From NCBI GenBank assembly GCA_024758765.1, contig CP101406.1, positions 2,294,001 to 2,358,000 of the forward strand: a stretch of 64,000 nt of DNA. The letters are read 5' to 3'. Both the position numbers and the translations under genes were made by a program. Below the pieces are notes generated by a model, which saw nothing but the letters and a program-made list of their open reading frames with translations, was not told the DNA's origin and searched no databases. Source of the DNA: Mycobacterium sp. SVM_VP21. Lineage in GTDB: Bacteria > Actinomycetota > Actinomycetes > Mycobacteriales > Mycobacteriaceae. Each line of letters begins with the position of its first letter. Position 1 is the stretch's first letter. Below are positions 1 to 11,016 of the stretch, in pieces.

Positions 1-2464
1 ATGTGTCCGTAACCGCGCCGAAGCCGAACGCGCGGTGGAAGTCGATCAGTTCGGCAGCGGCCTCGACACATGCACCTGCCGCCGCGTGCGCCCCGCGGAT
101 ATCCCCCTGGCACGCGAGGGCTTCGGCCAGGACGGTCAGACTCTGGGAGCTGAACAGCGGGTCGTGTGCAGCCTCGGCCTCGGTGGCTACCTGGCGGGCC
201 TGCTCGGCCGCCAGCGTGAGCTCTGCGCGGTGCAGATGCGCCAGTGCCAGGCAAAGGCGGCACAGTCGAGCAACCGACCAGTCACCGACCGCATCGCCGA
301 GGACTGCCCCTTTTTCAGCGGCGAGCCGCATCGTATCGAGGTCCCCGGCCACGAACGCCGAATACGCCTGCACGCCATAGATCTGGCTCAACCGCCAATC
401 GTCGTTCATTGCCGGGGACAGCGCGATGGCCTGTTCAAAGTAGGGCAGGGCGAGTTCGGGGCTGTAGCTACAGGTGAAGCCGCAGGCGGCCAGCGCCCAG
501 GCAAGCAGTCCCGGTTCATCGAGGTGCCGTGCGATCGAAACCGATTCCTCTGCCTGCTCGACCTGCCCGTAATTCCCGATCAACGCGTCGAAGATCGCTT
601 TGTCCGCGAGTGCGCGGGCACGCGCGCCAGGCGCCATCGTGGCGCCGACGAGCACCGCGTTGAACCATGCCAGTCCTTCCAGCGTCCGGCTGTGGATCCA
701 CAGCGGGAGTAGTGATGAGGCGAGACGTGCGGCAAGCTCCGGCTCGCCATGGTTGCGGCTCCACGTGAAAGCCGCCCTGAGGTTGTCGATCTCGAGTTCC
801 GCCTGCGCAATGTGCCAGCCGTACCCAGCGGTCACCTCGGAGCCGAACAGGGCTGTGTAGTGATCACGGTGGCGTGCCCGGATGGCGTCTGATTCCCCGG
901 CCTTCTCGAGCTTCTCCAAGGCGTACTGCTGCACGGTCTGCAACATTCGGAAGCGTGTCGATTCTCCGGTGCTGTCGGCTATCACCAGCGATTTGTCCAC
1001 TAGCTGGGTGAGTTTGTCGATGATCAGTCCGCGCGGCAGGTCAGTGCCGCCAGCCACAGCATGGGCCGCATCAAGGTCGAAACCACCCCGAAATGGCGCC
1101 AAACGGCGAAACACCACGCGCTCGGGTTCGCTCAACAAGTCGTGAGACCAGTCCTCCGAAGCCCTCAGTGTCTGTTGGCGTGGGACCACCGTGCGCGCAC
1201 CACCGGTCAACAGTTGGAAGCGCTCGTCCAGCCCGTCGGCGATCTCGGCCAGTGACAACGCTCGAACCCGGGTCGCGGCAAGTTCGATCGCCAACGGCAC
1301 CCCGTCTAGGCGCCGACAGATCTCGGCTACCAAGGCAGCATCACCATCGGTGTCGGTGAAACCCGGCCGGACCAGCCGAGCGCGCTGCCGGAACAACTCG
1401 ACAGCCTCGTCGCCGAGCGAGAGCGAAGGGGTTTTCCAGGTCACTTCGCCGGCTACGCCGAGAGGTTCGCGACTGGTCGCCACGATGGTCAGCTCTGCGC
1501 CGGCGGCCAACAAGGTATCGGTCAGTCGCGCGCACGCGTCCAGTAGATGCTCGCAATTGTCGAGCACCAGCATCAATTGCCGGTCTGCGATGAAGTGCAC
1601 CAGGGCGTCGACCGGGGAGCGGTCCGGTCGATCAGGCAGGCCCAACACGTGTGTCACTCGTTCGGGAATCCGATCCGGATCACTGATCGGCGCCAGGTCC
1701 ACGCACCATGCCCCATCGCGGAAACGGTCGACAAACTCCTCGGCCACTTGCAGCGCGAGCCGCGTCTTGCCCACTCCGCCAGAGCCGGTCAGCGTCACAA
1801 GACGGTTGCCATCAACCAGCCGACGCAGCTCGGTCAACTCCGCATCGCGTCCGACGAAACTCGTCAGCGGCGTCGGAAAGTAAGGCTCGTGCCCCGCATT
1901 TCCGGTTCGAAGCGGCGGAAAGTCGATCGCAAGATCGCGGTGGCAGAGCTGCGCCACCCGCTCCGGATACGGTATGCCACGCAGCCGAAAGGATCCCAGC
2001 TCAACCAGCCAGGTCTCCGAGGGCAGCCGATCAGCCATCAATCGCCGGGCTGTTTCCGATAACAACGTCTGACCGCTATGGGCCAGGTCGCAGAGCCGTG
2101 CAGCACGTTTCACCAGGGATCGCGGGTGTGCGCACGGCTCGACCAACGGCAACTTCTCGGTGTGCAGGGCGATCCGCGGCCGAATCGGTGCCGCGGGAGC
2201 GCCCTGCAGAGCCATGGCGCAGGCCACTGCATCACTGGCGTCTGCGAACGCGGCGGCGAACTTATCTTCGTGGTCCTCCTCCACCAGCCGTTCGCCACCA
2301 TGGGCGGCAACCGCTTCGGCGAGAGTACTTTCCAGCCACGACAGCCCGGTCGTCAATGACTCAGTCGGGGGCTGCCATTGCGGCCGAGAGTCTCCGGGGC
2401 TGACCACAAGGACCGTTCGCGCCCGGGAAGGTGACGAAAGCACCGCACTCGCATCCGACATCAT
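1..2464 (-). CDS. LuxR-family AAA/TPR transcriptional regulator, C-terminus beyond the window
   Basis: A continuous minus-strand frame of about 821 codons opens at tandem ATG codons and is still open at the window edge, so it is partial. Residues about 15-175 resemble a cyclase-homology domain (end of the domain: SFRLRGIPYPERVAQL) but lack the metal-binding front half. A P-loop GSGGVGKT lies at residues 227-234, Walker B LMLVLDN near 297-303, then NB-ARC-type and TPR-like alpha-helical sequence. This order matches the large mycobacterial cyclase-like/ATPase/LuxR regulators (Rv0386 and Rv2488c types, about 1,100 residues), whose helix-turn-helix is at the extreme C-terminus; here that part lies outside the window. 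It probably senses an unknown signal and activates transcription. It stands alone, with no visible link to the sterol genes. Confidence 0.85.
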   Translation of the reverse strand, partial: MMSDASAVLSSPSRARTVLVVSPGDSRPQWQPPTESLTTGLSWLESTLAEAVAAHGGERLVEEDHEDKFAAAFADASDAVACAMALQGAPAAPIRPRIALHTEKLPLVEPCAHPRSLVKRAARLCDLAHSGQTLLSETARRLMADRLPSETWLVELGSFRLRGIPYPERVAQLCHRDLAIDFPPLRTGNAGHEPYFPTPLTSFVGRDAELTELRRLVDGNRLVTLTGSGGVGKTRLALQVAEEFVDRFRDGAWCVDLAPISDPDRIPERVTHVLGLPDRPDRSPVDALVHFIADRQLMLVLDNCEHLLDACARLTDTLLAAGAELTIVATSREPLGVAGEVTWKTPSLSLGDEAVELFRQRARLVRPGFTDTDGDAALVAEICRRLDGVPLAIELAATRVRALSLAEIADGLDERFQLLTGGARTVVPRQQTLRASEDWSHDLLSEPERVVFRRLAPFRGGFDLDAAHAVAGGTDLPRGLIIDKLTQLVDKSLVIADSTGESTRFRMLQTVQQYALEKLEKAGESDAIRARHRDHYTALFGSEVTAGYGWHIAQAELEIDNLRAAFTWSRNHGEPELAARLASSLLPLWIHSRTLEGLAWFNAVLVGATMAPGARARALADKAIFDALIGNYGQVEQAEESVSIARHLDEPGLLAWALAACGFTCSYSPELALPYFEQAIALSPAMNDDWRLSQIYGVQAYSAFVAGDLDTMRLAAEKGAVLGDAVGDWSVARLCRLCLALAHLHRAELTLAAEQARQVATEAEAAHDPLFSSQSLTVLAEALACQGDIRGAHAAAGACVEAAAELIDFHRAFGFGAVTDT

Positions 2465-3031
2465 TTACCGTCTCTCAGAGGCAAGGATGCTCGCGCAAGC
2501 GGGCAACACCCTCCATTCCCCCCGGATGGATCAGCTGTGCATCCGTGCAGTCCTAAGGCTTACTTTCCGTGATCTAGGTACTTCTACCGCCAGGTCTCCG
2601 CGTCACGATACCAGCGAGATTTCGGCATTCTTGCCGATGTTCTATGGGGGCGTGCTGTCGCACAGTGGTGGCGGCAGAGCTGCGCTTGCCGAGTCGGCCG
2701 CCTCGCGGCGGAACTATTTCGCCGGTCTCCAACTGATCGCGATCTCTCGAACGAGGGCAGCGGCAACGAGGGCGTCCAGGGTGTTGCTCGGCGGCGCGCC
2801 ACGGGACGCCGCCGAGGTCCGAATTCGGCGCATTGTTTTTGCGGGATTTGTTGTGCCAGCAAACTCGAATCGAATATCTAATCCGTTTATGCGTGAACCC
2901 TTCCGGTGCCGCAGAAAATGCGCGTGCCCGTCGTTGGATTCCGTAAGTGAATCTTGGCTCCGCGCCGTAACACCCCCGGCAGCGGCGGCAACGGCGCCTC
3001 GTGTGCGGGGCTGTCTCGTTTGCTGGCCAGG
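2465..3031. other. Intergenic stretch without a supported gene
   Basis: About 570 bp between the start of the LuxR-type regulator and the end of the histidine phosphatase. The open frames crossing it have arginine/proline-rich compositions typical of antisense high-GC noise and no recognisable domain. The stretch around 2830-2945 is noticeably more AT-rich than its surroundings. It presumably contains the promoter of the regulator gene, but I could not identify a convincing one. Confidence 0.5.
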
Positions 3032-3972
3032 TCAGATGGCGTCGAGTACGTCGTTCCACACTGCGAGGGGGAACTGCAGAACCGCCGCGCCGATATCGTC
3101 GGCGCCGGCCTGGATCGCGTCGAGGAATGTCGTCGGACCCCCGCTGAGCAGCGCCTCCCAGATGTGGAACATCGCCATCTGCGGCGCGGTGATCACGTCG
3201 CGCACGTCGACGAAGAGCTCGGTGAGCAGTCCCGGATCTTCGGCGACCGGCTGCCCGTTCCAGCTGACCAGCGTCCAGCCGTCCTCCGGGTTTCCCCGGA
3301 CCTCGATGACACCGGTGAACGGCAGCAGCTCACCCGTGGTCAGCGCCTCGTTGAGAATGATGCCGAAATCAGGATTCTGGACGTTCATCAACGTCCAGAA
3401 CACGATCGACCCTTCGTGGGCGAACACCGCATCGGTGTCCCCGCCTGCGCTGCCGGCGTAGATCGCGGCAACGGCGTCGGAGAATCGATCCTGGAAAACC
3501 ATCCCGTTGAAATCCGAGGAACCCAGCTGCGGAACGAAATATAGACCCAACGCCCACAGCATCGGGGCCGCGGCGTACAGCACCGCTCCCACCGGGAGGC
3601 CGCCGACGTTCACTGGCAGATCCGCGAGAAGACCGGCGTCGATCTCGTTGAGTCCGGACAACTCATGCACGGGCAGTCCCAGCATTTCAGCCAGGGGATC
3701 CGCGGTCTCGTGCGCGCGGGTCATGATCGAGGAGTAGATGCCGGTGACGCTGTCATCGGCTAGAAGGTCGGCGACGCTGTGTGCCTGCTGTTGGCCGAGT
3801 TCGGTGGACCGGGAATCTCGTTGTTGATCACCAGGTTGTCGCCGGCCTGCCCATGCCGCACGAACTCCAGCGTGATCGAATCGGCAGCCCAGGCAGCCGG
3901 GGCCGCGAACAACGCGACGACCGCGGGAACGGCGGCTGCCCCGTAACGCAGGCGCCGCGAATCCCGGATCAC
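3032..3972 (-). pseudogene. Secreted histidine phosphatase family protein, frameshifted
   Basis: The GTG-initiated first part has a signal peptide ending near AAPAAWA and then the phosphohistidine motif RHGQAGDN, but that frame stops 70 codons in. Translation in another minus frame continues without a gap as ELGQQQAHSVADLL and then SSIMTRAHETADPLAEML, the standard next blocks of the family, down to the downstream stop. A single missing base around 3802-3810 explains the break. Restored, the protein would be about 313 residues with the expected N-terminal RHG and central MTRA(H/Q)ETA motifs. Either the gene is inactivated in this strain or the assembly has a 1-nt error. It follows the ddn-like gene by 9 bp and may be co-transcribed with it. 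Confidence 0.75.
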
Positions 3973-3981
3973 CGGTGACTG

Positions 3982-4473
<492 letters not shown>

Positions 4474-4862
4474 CTAACGGTGGATGAACGGACGAATCCC
4501 CGCGCGGATGTGGTGGATCACGGCGGAGCCGTCCGGGCTGTCAGCGGGGATCCGGAAAACCTCGTCGACATGCGAGCAGACCCGGACCCCGAACAGCGAC
4601 GGCTTGGTGATGATGTCGTAGACCGCCCGCACATCGTCGCCGTCGATGCTGTACTTCGGCAGCGTCGCGGCCGAGATCAACCGGAACTGCGGCCCGCGGT
4701 TCAGACTGCGGTGCAGGTGATTTCCCGAAAACCCGGTCTTGAGTCCGACCTCGATCCGGACGCAGCCGGGGGAGAATCGGACCGCAGACGAGTCGTGGCT
4801 GACCAGCGCGTCGATGTAGGCCTGCGCCGCCGCGATGCGGTCGGTCTCGGTGACCGGGGCCA

Positions 4863-4863
<1 letters not shown>
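4474..4863 (-). CDS. NTF2/SnoaL-fold protein (DUF8021-like)
   Basis: A small protein of 129 residues. The start chosen is the GTG overlapping the fadA5 stop (TAGTG), giving VAPVTETDRIAAAQAYIDAL, the usual helix 1 of the NTF2 fold. Upstream codons in the same frame are arginine/histidine-rich noise inside fadA5. Later segments such as YDIITKPSLFGVRVCSHVDEV and a C-terminal HHIRAGIRPF fit a cone-shaped alpha+beta barrel. No catalytic residues can be assigned. Overlap with fadA5 implies translational coupling, so it is presumably produced with the thiolase under KstR control. Function unknown; a steroid- or CoA-thioester-binding accessory role is only an inference. Confidence 0.75.
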
Positions 4864-6023
<1,160 letters not shown>

Positions 6024-6024
6024 C

Positions 6025-6038
6025 TAGAACACGTTTCA
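6025..6038. promoter_or_regulatory. KstR operator between fadA5 and cyp125
   Basis: TAGAACACGTTTCA matches the KstR consensus TnnAACnnGTTnnA in full. It serves both divergent genes. On the fadA5 side only 10 bp separate it from the ATG, and the terminal TA of the operator is also the beginning of the -10-like TAGCCT. On the cyp125 side the leader would be over 100 bp. Confidence 0.9.
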
Positions 6039-6172
6039 TTAGTCTGACAAGCGACGATGCGGCACCGCCTTTGATCTGCGGTCGGGCCGTGTTTCAATGG
6101 TCGCAATCAGGCACTAGACGGCGTTGTCCGGCGTCGTCGAACCTACTAGCAGATCACTCTAGGAGTAGACAC

Positions 6173-7423
6173 ATGGGCTGCCCCGCCATCCCCAGCGACT
6201 TCGACTTCCTTAACTCCGAGATGAGCCTGAAGGGCCTCCCGGTCAAGGAACTCGCCGAGCTGCGCAAGTCTGAACCGGTGCGTTGGGTCGACGTCCCTGG
6301 CGGTACCGGAGGCTTCGGCGACAAGGGTTACTGGCTGGTGACCAGGCACAAGGATGTCAAGGACGTCTCACTGCGCAGCGACGTCTTCTCCAGCGCGATG
6401 AACGGCGCGATCCCGGTCTGGCCGCAGGAGATGACCCGTGAGGCGGTCGACCTGCAGCGCGCGGTCCTGCTGAACATGGACGCGCCGCACCACACCCGGC
6501 TGCGCAAGATCATCTCCCGGGGCTTCACCCCCCGCGCCCTCTCGCGGCTTGAGGACGAGCTGAAGGCGCGGGCGCAGAAGATCGCTCAGACTGCCGCGGC
6601 GTCCAACACCGGCGACTTCGTCGAGCAGGTGTCCTGCGAGCTGCCGCTGCAGGCCATCGCGGAACTGCTCGGTGTGCCCCAGGACGACCGGGACAAGTTG
6701 TTCCGCTGGTCCAACGAGATGACCGCCGGCGAGGACCCGGAGTACGCCGACGTCGACCCGGCGATGTCGTCATTCGAGGTCATCACCTACGCCATGAAGA
6801 TGGCCGAGGAGCGGGGCAAGAACCCCACCGACGACATCGTGACCAAGCTGATCCAGGCCGACATCGACGGCGAGAAGCTCAGCGATGACGAGTTCGGCTT
6901 CTTCGTCATCATGCTGGCGGTTGCCGGCAACGAGACCAGCCGCAACTCGATCACGCATGGAATGGTCGCGTTCTCGCAGAACCCCGACCAGTGGGAGCTG
7001 TTCAAGCGGGACCGGCCGCAGACGGCCGTGGACGAGATCATTCGTTGGGCCACACCGGTTTCGGCATTCCAGCGCACGGCGAGCGAAGACACCGAGATCG
7101 ACGGCGTCAAGATCAAGGCCGGCGAGCGTGTGGTGATGTCCTACCGTTCGGCCAACTTCGACGAGGAGGTGTTCGACGACCCGTTCACCTTTAACATCCT
7201 TCGTGACCCCAACCCGCACGTCGGCTTCGGCGGTACCGGGGCGCACTACTGCATCGGCGCCAACCTGGCCCGCCTGACCATCAACCTGATCTTCAACGCG
7301 GTCGCCGACCACATGCCCGACCTGAAGCCGATGGGCGAGCCGGAGCGGCTGAAGTCCGGCTGGCTCAACGGCATCAAGCACTGGCCCGTCGACTACTCGG
7401 GTGCGTGCCCGGTCGCGCACTGA
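6173..7423 (+). CDS. cyp125: Steroid C26/C27-monooxygenase CYP125 (fadA5-linked copy)
   Basis: A 416-residue cytochrome P450 starting at the ATG behind AGGAG; the frame is open further upstream but has no Shine-Dalgarno there. The I-helix is AVAGNETSRNS, the ExxR region DEIIRWATP, and the heme loop GFGGTGAHYCIGANLAR with ligand C360. CYP125 oxidises the terminal sterol methyl group to the acid, the first step of side-chain loss. From about residue 100 on it closely resembles M. tuberculosis CYP125A1, but the first 80 residues (SDFDFLNSEMSLKGLPVKEL) differ from the A1 type, which the second copy at 17.7 kb resembles better. A KstR site lies upstream, and the chsE1-ltp2 genes follow. Confidence 0.93.
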   Translation: MGCPAIPSDFDFLNSEMSLKGLPVKELAELRKSEPVRWVDVPGGTGGFGDKGYWLVTRHKDVKDVSLRSDVFSSAMNGAIPVWPQEMTREAVDLQRAVLLNMDAPHHTRLRKIISRGFTPRALSRLEDELKARAQKIAQTAAASNTGDFVEQVSCELPLQAIAELLGVPQDDRDKLFRWSNEMTAGEDPEYADVDPAMSSFEVITYAMKMAEERGKNPTDDIVTKLIQADIDGEKLSDDEFGFFVIMLAVAGNETSRNSITHGMVAFSQNPDQWELFKRDRPQTAVDEIIRWATPVSAFQRTASEDTEIDGVKIKAGERVVMSYRSANFDEEVFDDPFTFNILRDPNPHVGFGGTGAHYCIGANLARLTINLIFNAVADHMPDLKPMGEPERLKSGWLNGIKHWPVDYSGACPVAH

Positions 7424-7460
7424 GCACACTGACGGCCTAGACGAATCAAGGAGGATTCGG

Positions 7461-8465
7461 GTGGATTTCACACCGAACCCGGAGCAGCAGGCTGTCGCCG
7501 ATGTGGTGACGTCGGTGCTCGACCGAGACAACAACTGGGATGCGCTGGTAGCCGGCGGAGTCGCGGCGCTGGGCGTGCCAGAGCGACTCGGCGGCGACGG
7601 TCTGGGGCTGTCGGAGCTGGCCACCGCGCTGACCGGGATCGGCCGGCACGGCACCACCGGTCCTGCGCTGGCAACGTTGGGCCTGGGGTTGATTCCGCTG
7701 CTGGACCTGGCGTCCGACAGCCAGCAGGACCGGTATCTGTCGGGGGTGCCCACCGGCGCGGTGCTCTCGGCCGCGCTGAACGAGCCTGGTCGACAGCTGC
7801 CGGAGCACCCCAAGACCAGCTTTGCGGGCGGGAAGCTCAACGGCACCAAGACCGGTGTTCCCTATGCCCAGACGGCGACGTGGTTGGTCGTCACTGCTGA
7901 CAAGGCGGTGGTGGTGGTCGCCCCGGACGCCGACGGCGTCACGGTCACTAAGACACCGACCTCCAACGGATCCGACGAATACGTGGTGACGTTCGCCGAC
8001 GTCGCAATCGAGGACGCCAACGTGCTCGACGGCGCCAGCGTTGCTCGAGTCAACCAGTTGGCGCTGGCCGCCACCGGTGCGTTCGCGGCCGGGCTGGTGG
8101 CTGGCGCCCTGCGGTTGACCGCCGACTACGTTGCCACCCGCGAGCAGTTCGGCCGTCCCCTGTCGACGTTCCAGACCGTGGCCGCGCAGCTTTCTGAGGT
8201 CTACATCGCTTCGCGGACCATTGACTTACTGTCGACATCAGCGATTTGGCGGTTGGCCCAAGGTCTTGACGCCGACGATGACCTCGGCATCCTGGGCTAC
8301 TGGCTGACATCGCAGGCCGCACCGGCCATGCGACTCTGCCACCACCTGCACGGCGGTATGGGCATGGACATCACGTACCCGATGGACCGCTACTACTCCT
8401 CGATCAAAGACTTGACCCGGCTGTTGGGTGGTCCGGTGCACCGCCTCGATCTGGTGGGAGCGTAA
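7461..8465 (+). CDS. chsE1: Acyl-CoA dehydrogenase ChsE1 (FadE28), alpha subunit
   Basis: 334 residues from a GTG preceded by AAGGAGGA; the in-frame upstream extension overlaps cyp125 and is rejected. With ChsE2 it forms the alpha2beta2 dehydrogenase that desaturates 3-oxo-4-pregnene-20-carboxyl-CoA. Typical ACAD sequence is seen in the C-terminal half (ATREQFGRPLSTFQTVAAQL, then HHLHGGMGMDITYPMDRYY). It is shorter than a normal ACAD, as expected for a subunit that shares its FAD site with a partner. The next gene begins immediately after its stop codon, so the two subunits are coupled. Confidence 0.93.
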   Translation: MDFTPNPEQQAVADVVTSVLDRDNNWDALVAGGVAALGVPERLGGDGLGLSELATALTGIGRHGTTGPALATLGLGLIPLLDLASDSQQDRYLSGVPTGAVLSAALNEPGRQLPEHPKTSFAGGKLNGTKTGVPYAQTATWLVVTADKAVVVVAPDADGVTVTKTPTSNGSDEYVVTFADVAIEDANVLDGASVARVNQLALAATGAFAAGLVAGALRLTADYVATREQFGRPLSTFQTVAAQLSEVYIASRTIDLLSTSAIWRLAQGLDADDDLGILGYWLTSQAAPAMRLCHHLHGGMGMDITYPMDRYYSSIKDLTRLLGGPVHRLDLVGA

Positions 8466-9629
8466 ATGTTCATCGACCTGACACCCGAGCAGCGGGCGCT
8501 ACAAGCCGAACTGCGCGAGTACTTCTCGACCCTCATCACGCCCGAAGAGGCGCAGGCGATGGAGTCGGATCGGCACAACGAGGCCTACCGTGCCGTGATC
8601 AAGCGGATGGGCAGCGACGGCAAGTTGGGCGTCGGCTGGCCCAAGGAGTATGGCGGCCTGGGATTCGGTCCCGTCGAGCAGCAGATCTTCATCAACGAGG
8701 CCAACCGGGCTGATATCCCGTTGCCGATGGTCACCTTGCAGACCGTCGGCCCGACGCTGCAGGCGCTCGGCACCGAAGAGCAGAAGAAGAAGTTCCTGCC
8801 TGGGATTCTTTCCGGCGATGTACATTTCGCGATCGGTTACTCCGAACCCGACGCCGGCACCGATCTCGCCTCACTACGTACGACCGCGGTCAAGCACGGT
8901 GACGAATACATCGTCAACGGGCAGAAGATGTGGACCACTGGCGCCCACGACGCCGACTACATCTGGCTGGCCTGCCGAACCGACCCGACCGCTGCCAAGC
9001 ACAAGGGCATTTCGATTCTCATCGTCGACACGAAGGATCCCGGATACTCCTGGACTCCGATCATCCTGTCCGATGGGGCCCATCACACCAACGCGACGTA
9101 CTACAACGACGTGCACGTACCCGCCGACATGCTGGTCGGCGAGGAGAACGGTGGCTGGAAGCTCATCACGACTCAGCTCAACCACGAGCGCGTCGGTCTG
9201 GGGCCGGCTGGTCGCATCGCCGGGATCTATGACCAAGTGCACCGCTGGGCGTCCAAGCCTGGTTCGGACGGCGTTACGCCGATCGAGCAAGACGACGTGA
9301 AACACCTGCTGGCGCAGATCAAGTCGATCTGGCGTATCAACGAGTTGCTCAACTGGCAGGTGGCAGCCTCTGGTGAGAACATCGCCGTCGCCGACGCTGC
9401 GGCCACCAAGGTGTTCTCCACCGAACGGATCCAGGAAGTCAATCGCCTCGCTGAGGAGATCGTCGGCAGATTCGGCAACCCGGCGGACCCCGAGACCGCC
9501 GAAGTCCTCGTCTGGCTGGACAAGATGGCCAAGCGCAACTTGGTGATCACCTTCGGCGGCGGCGTCAACGAGGTCATGCGCGAGATGATCGCCGCTTCTG
9601 GGCTGAAGGTTCCGCGGGTGTCACGATGA
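8466..9629 (+). CDS. chsE2: Acyl-CoA dehydrogenase ChsE2 (FadE29), beta subunit
   Basis: A 387-residue ACAD-type subunit starting one base after the chsE1 stop. Recognisable ACAD blocks are FAIGYSEPDAGTDLASLRTTA, the NGQKMWTTGA strand, LNHERVGLGPAGRIAG and the C-terminal ITFGGGVNEVMREMIAASGL. Partner of ChsE1 in oxidation of the three-carbon side chain left after FadA5. The stop overlaps a downstream ATG (ATGA), consistent with a tight cyp125-chsE1-chsE2-chsH2-chsH1-ltp2 operon, the same order as Rv3545c-Rv3540c. Confidence 0.94.
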   Translation: MFIDLTPEQRALQAELREYFSTLITPEEAQAMESDRHNEAYRAVIKRMGSDGKLGVGWPKEYGGLGFGPVEQQIFINEANRADIPLPMVTLQTVGPTLQALGTEEQKKKFLPGILSGDVHFAIGYSEPDAGTDLASLRTTAVKHGDEYIVNGQKMWTTGAHDADYIWLACRTDPTAAKHKGISILIVDTKDPGYSWTPIILSDGAHHTNATYYNDVHVPADMLVGEENGGWKLITTQLNHERVGLGPAGRIAGIYDQVHRWASKPGSDGVTPIEQDDVKHLLAQIKSIWRINELLNWQVAASGENIAVADAAATKVFSTERIQEVNRLAEEIVGRFGNPADPETAEVLVWLDKMAKRNLVITFGGGVNEVMREMIAASGLKVPRVSR

Positions 9630-9643
9630 GTCGAGGAGAGGTG

Positions 9644-10618
9644 ATGACCGACATTTCCTCCGGGATCGAGCAGATACTGGCGTCTGGTCGCAGCAAGCCA
9701 CGGTCCGGCCGGGACCCGGTGAACCAGCCGATGATTCGGCACTGGGTCGACGCGATCGGCGACGCCAACCCGATCTACACCGACGAGGCGGCTGCGCAGG
9801 CGGCTGGGCATCCCGGAATCGTCGCTCCGCCGGCCATGATCCAGGTCTGGACCATGATGGGACTGGGCGGGGAGCGCCCCGCCGACGACCCGCTGGGCAA
9901 GATCATGGAACTGTTCGACGGCGCAGGCTATGTCGGCGTGGTGGCCACCAACTGTGAGCAGACCTACCACCGCTACCTGCGCCCCGGCGAGGAAGTCAGC
10001 GTCACCGCCGAGGTGACAGACATCGTGGGCCCCAAGCAGACCGGCCTGGGCGAGGGATACTTCGTCACCCAGAAGATCCGCTGGTGGGTAGGCGAAGAGA
10101 ACGTCGCCGACATGAATTGGCGCATCCTGAAGTTCCTGCCCAAGGACAAGGGCGGTCAAGGCTCCGCACCGGCTGCTGTGCCCGAGGACCTGGACCCTGA
10201 CAAGATGATGCGCCCGTCGTGGTCGCGGGACTCCAAGTACTTCTGGGACGGGGTGGCCGCACACGAGCTGCGCATCCAGCTCCGCCCCGACGGCAGCCTG
10301 CAGCACCCGCCGGTTCCCGCGGTCTGGAAGGACAAGACCGAGACCACCGACTATGTCGTTTCCAGCGGCAAGGGAACGGTGTTCAGCTACGTGGTGCACC
10401 ACGCGCCCAAGGTTCCCGGGCGCAGCTTGCCGTTCGTGATCGCGCTGGTCGAGCTCGAGGAGGGCGTGCGGATGCTCGGTGAGCTCCGCGGGGCCGACGC
10501 GGCCGCGATAAAGATCGGAATGCCGGTTCGCGCAACCTTCCTCGATTTCCCTGCCAGCGATGTCGGTCCGGCGTGGTCTCTGTACGCCTGGGAGCCTGTG
10601 GAAGGAGACGGGGCATGA
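9644..10618 (+). CDS. chsH2: Enoyl-CoA hydratase subunit ChsH2, MaoC plus DUF35
   Basis: 324 residues. The start chosen is the ATG behind GAGGAGAGG; an alternative ATG 18 bp upstream overlaps the chsE2 stop and would add six residues. The N-terminal half is a MaoC-like hot-dog fold; its active-site loop reads GDANPIYTDE, with tyrosine where the catalytic histidine normally is, as in the known non-catalytic subunit. The C-terminal half (from about residue 190) is a DUF35 OB-fold, which in characterised systems docks onto Ltp2 to form the aldolase. With ChsH1 it hydrates 3-oxo-4,17-pregnadiene-20-carboxyl-CoA. Confidence 0.93.
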   Translation: MTDISSGIEQILASGRSKPRSGRDPVNQPMIRHWVDAIGDANPIYTDEAAAQAAGHPGIVAPPAMIQVWTMMGLGGERPADDPLGKIMELFDGAGYVGVVATNCEQTYHRYLRPGEEVSVTAEVTDIVGPKQTGLGEGYFVTQKIRWWVGEENVADMNWRILKFLPKDKGGQGSAPAAVPEDLDPDKMMRPSWSRDSKYFWDGVAAHELRIQLRPDGSLQHPPVPAVWKDKTETTDYVVSSGKGTVFSYVVHHAPKVPGRSLPFVIALVELEEGVRMLGELRGADAAAIKIGMPVRATFLDFPASDVGPAWSLYAWEPVEGDGA

Positions 10619-11016
10619 GCGCTGCGACTGTCGACGTGGGCACCAAGTTGCCCGAGCTGAAGATCTACGGTGACCCGACGTTCATCGTCTCCACGGCGAT
10701 CGCCACCCGCGACTACCAGGACGTGCACCACGACCGGGACAAGGCTCAGGCCAAGGGCTCCAAGGACATCTTCGTCAACATCTTGACCGACACCGGCCTG
10801 GTGCAGCGCTACATCACCGACTGGGCCGGGTCCAACGCGGTGATCCGCTCGATCGGGCTGCGGTTGGGTGTGCCGTGGTACGCCTACGACACCGTCACCT
10901 TCTCCGGTGAGGTGACGGCGGTGGACGACGGCCTGGTCACCGTGAAAGTCGTGGGCAACAACAGTCTTGGCGACCACGTCATCGCCACCGCCACTCTCAC
11001 CCTCGGGGAGCGTTAA
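10615..11016 (+). CDS. chsH1: Enoyl-CoA hydratase catalytic subunit ChsH1
   Basis: 133 residues; the ATG overlaps the chsH2 stop and follows GAAGGAGA. A single MaoC hot-dog domain. The segment TRDYQDVHHDRDKA carries D33 and H38, matching the catalytic Asp/His pair that ChsH1 supplies to the ChsH1-ChsH2 heterodimer. The downstream strand GVPWYAYDTVTFSGEVTAV is strongly conserved in this family. The length is close to that of Rv3541c (129 residues). The stop overlaps the ltp2 start. Confidence 0.94.
   Translation: MSAATVDVGTKLPELKIYGDPTFIVSTAIATRDYQDVHHDRDKAQAKGSKDIFVNILTDTGLVQRYITDWAGSNAVIRSIGLRLGVPWYAYDTVTFSGEVTAVDDGLVTVKVVGNNSLGDHVIATATLTLGER

Noticed and set aside
2574..3059. 161-codon minus-strand open frame in the gene-free stretch
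   Set aside because: Arginine/proline-rich composition, no domain, and it overlaps the end of the histidine phosphatase; a high-GC artefact.
2160..3461. 433-codon plus-strand open frame
   Set aside because: Runs antisense through the LuxR-type gene and the histidine phosphatase with no recognisable protein family.
9227..10402. 391-codon minus-strand frame across chsE2 and chsH2
   Set aside because: Antisense to two well-identified operon genes that overlap by start-stop codons; no domain of its own.
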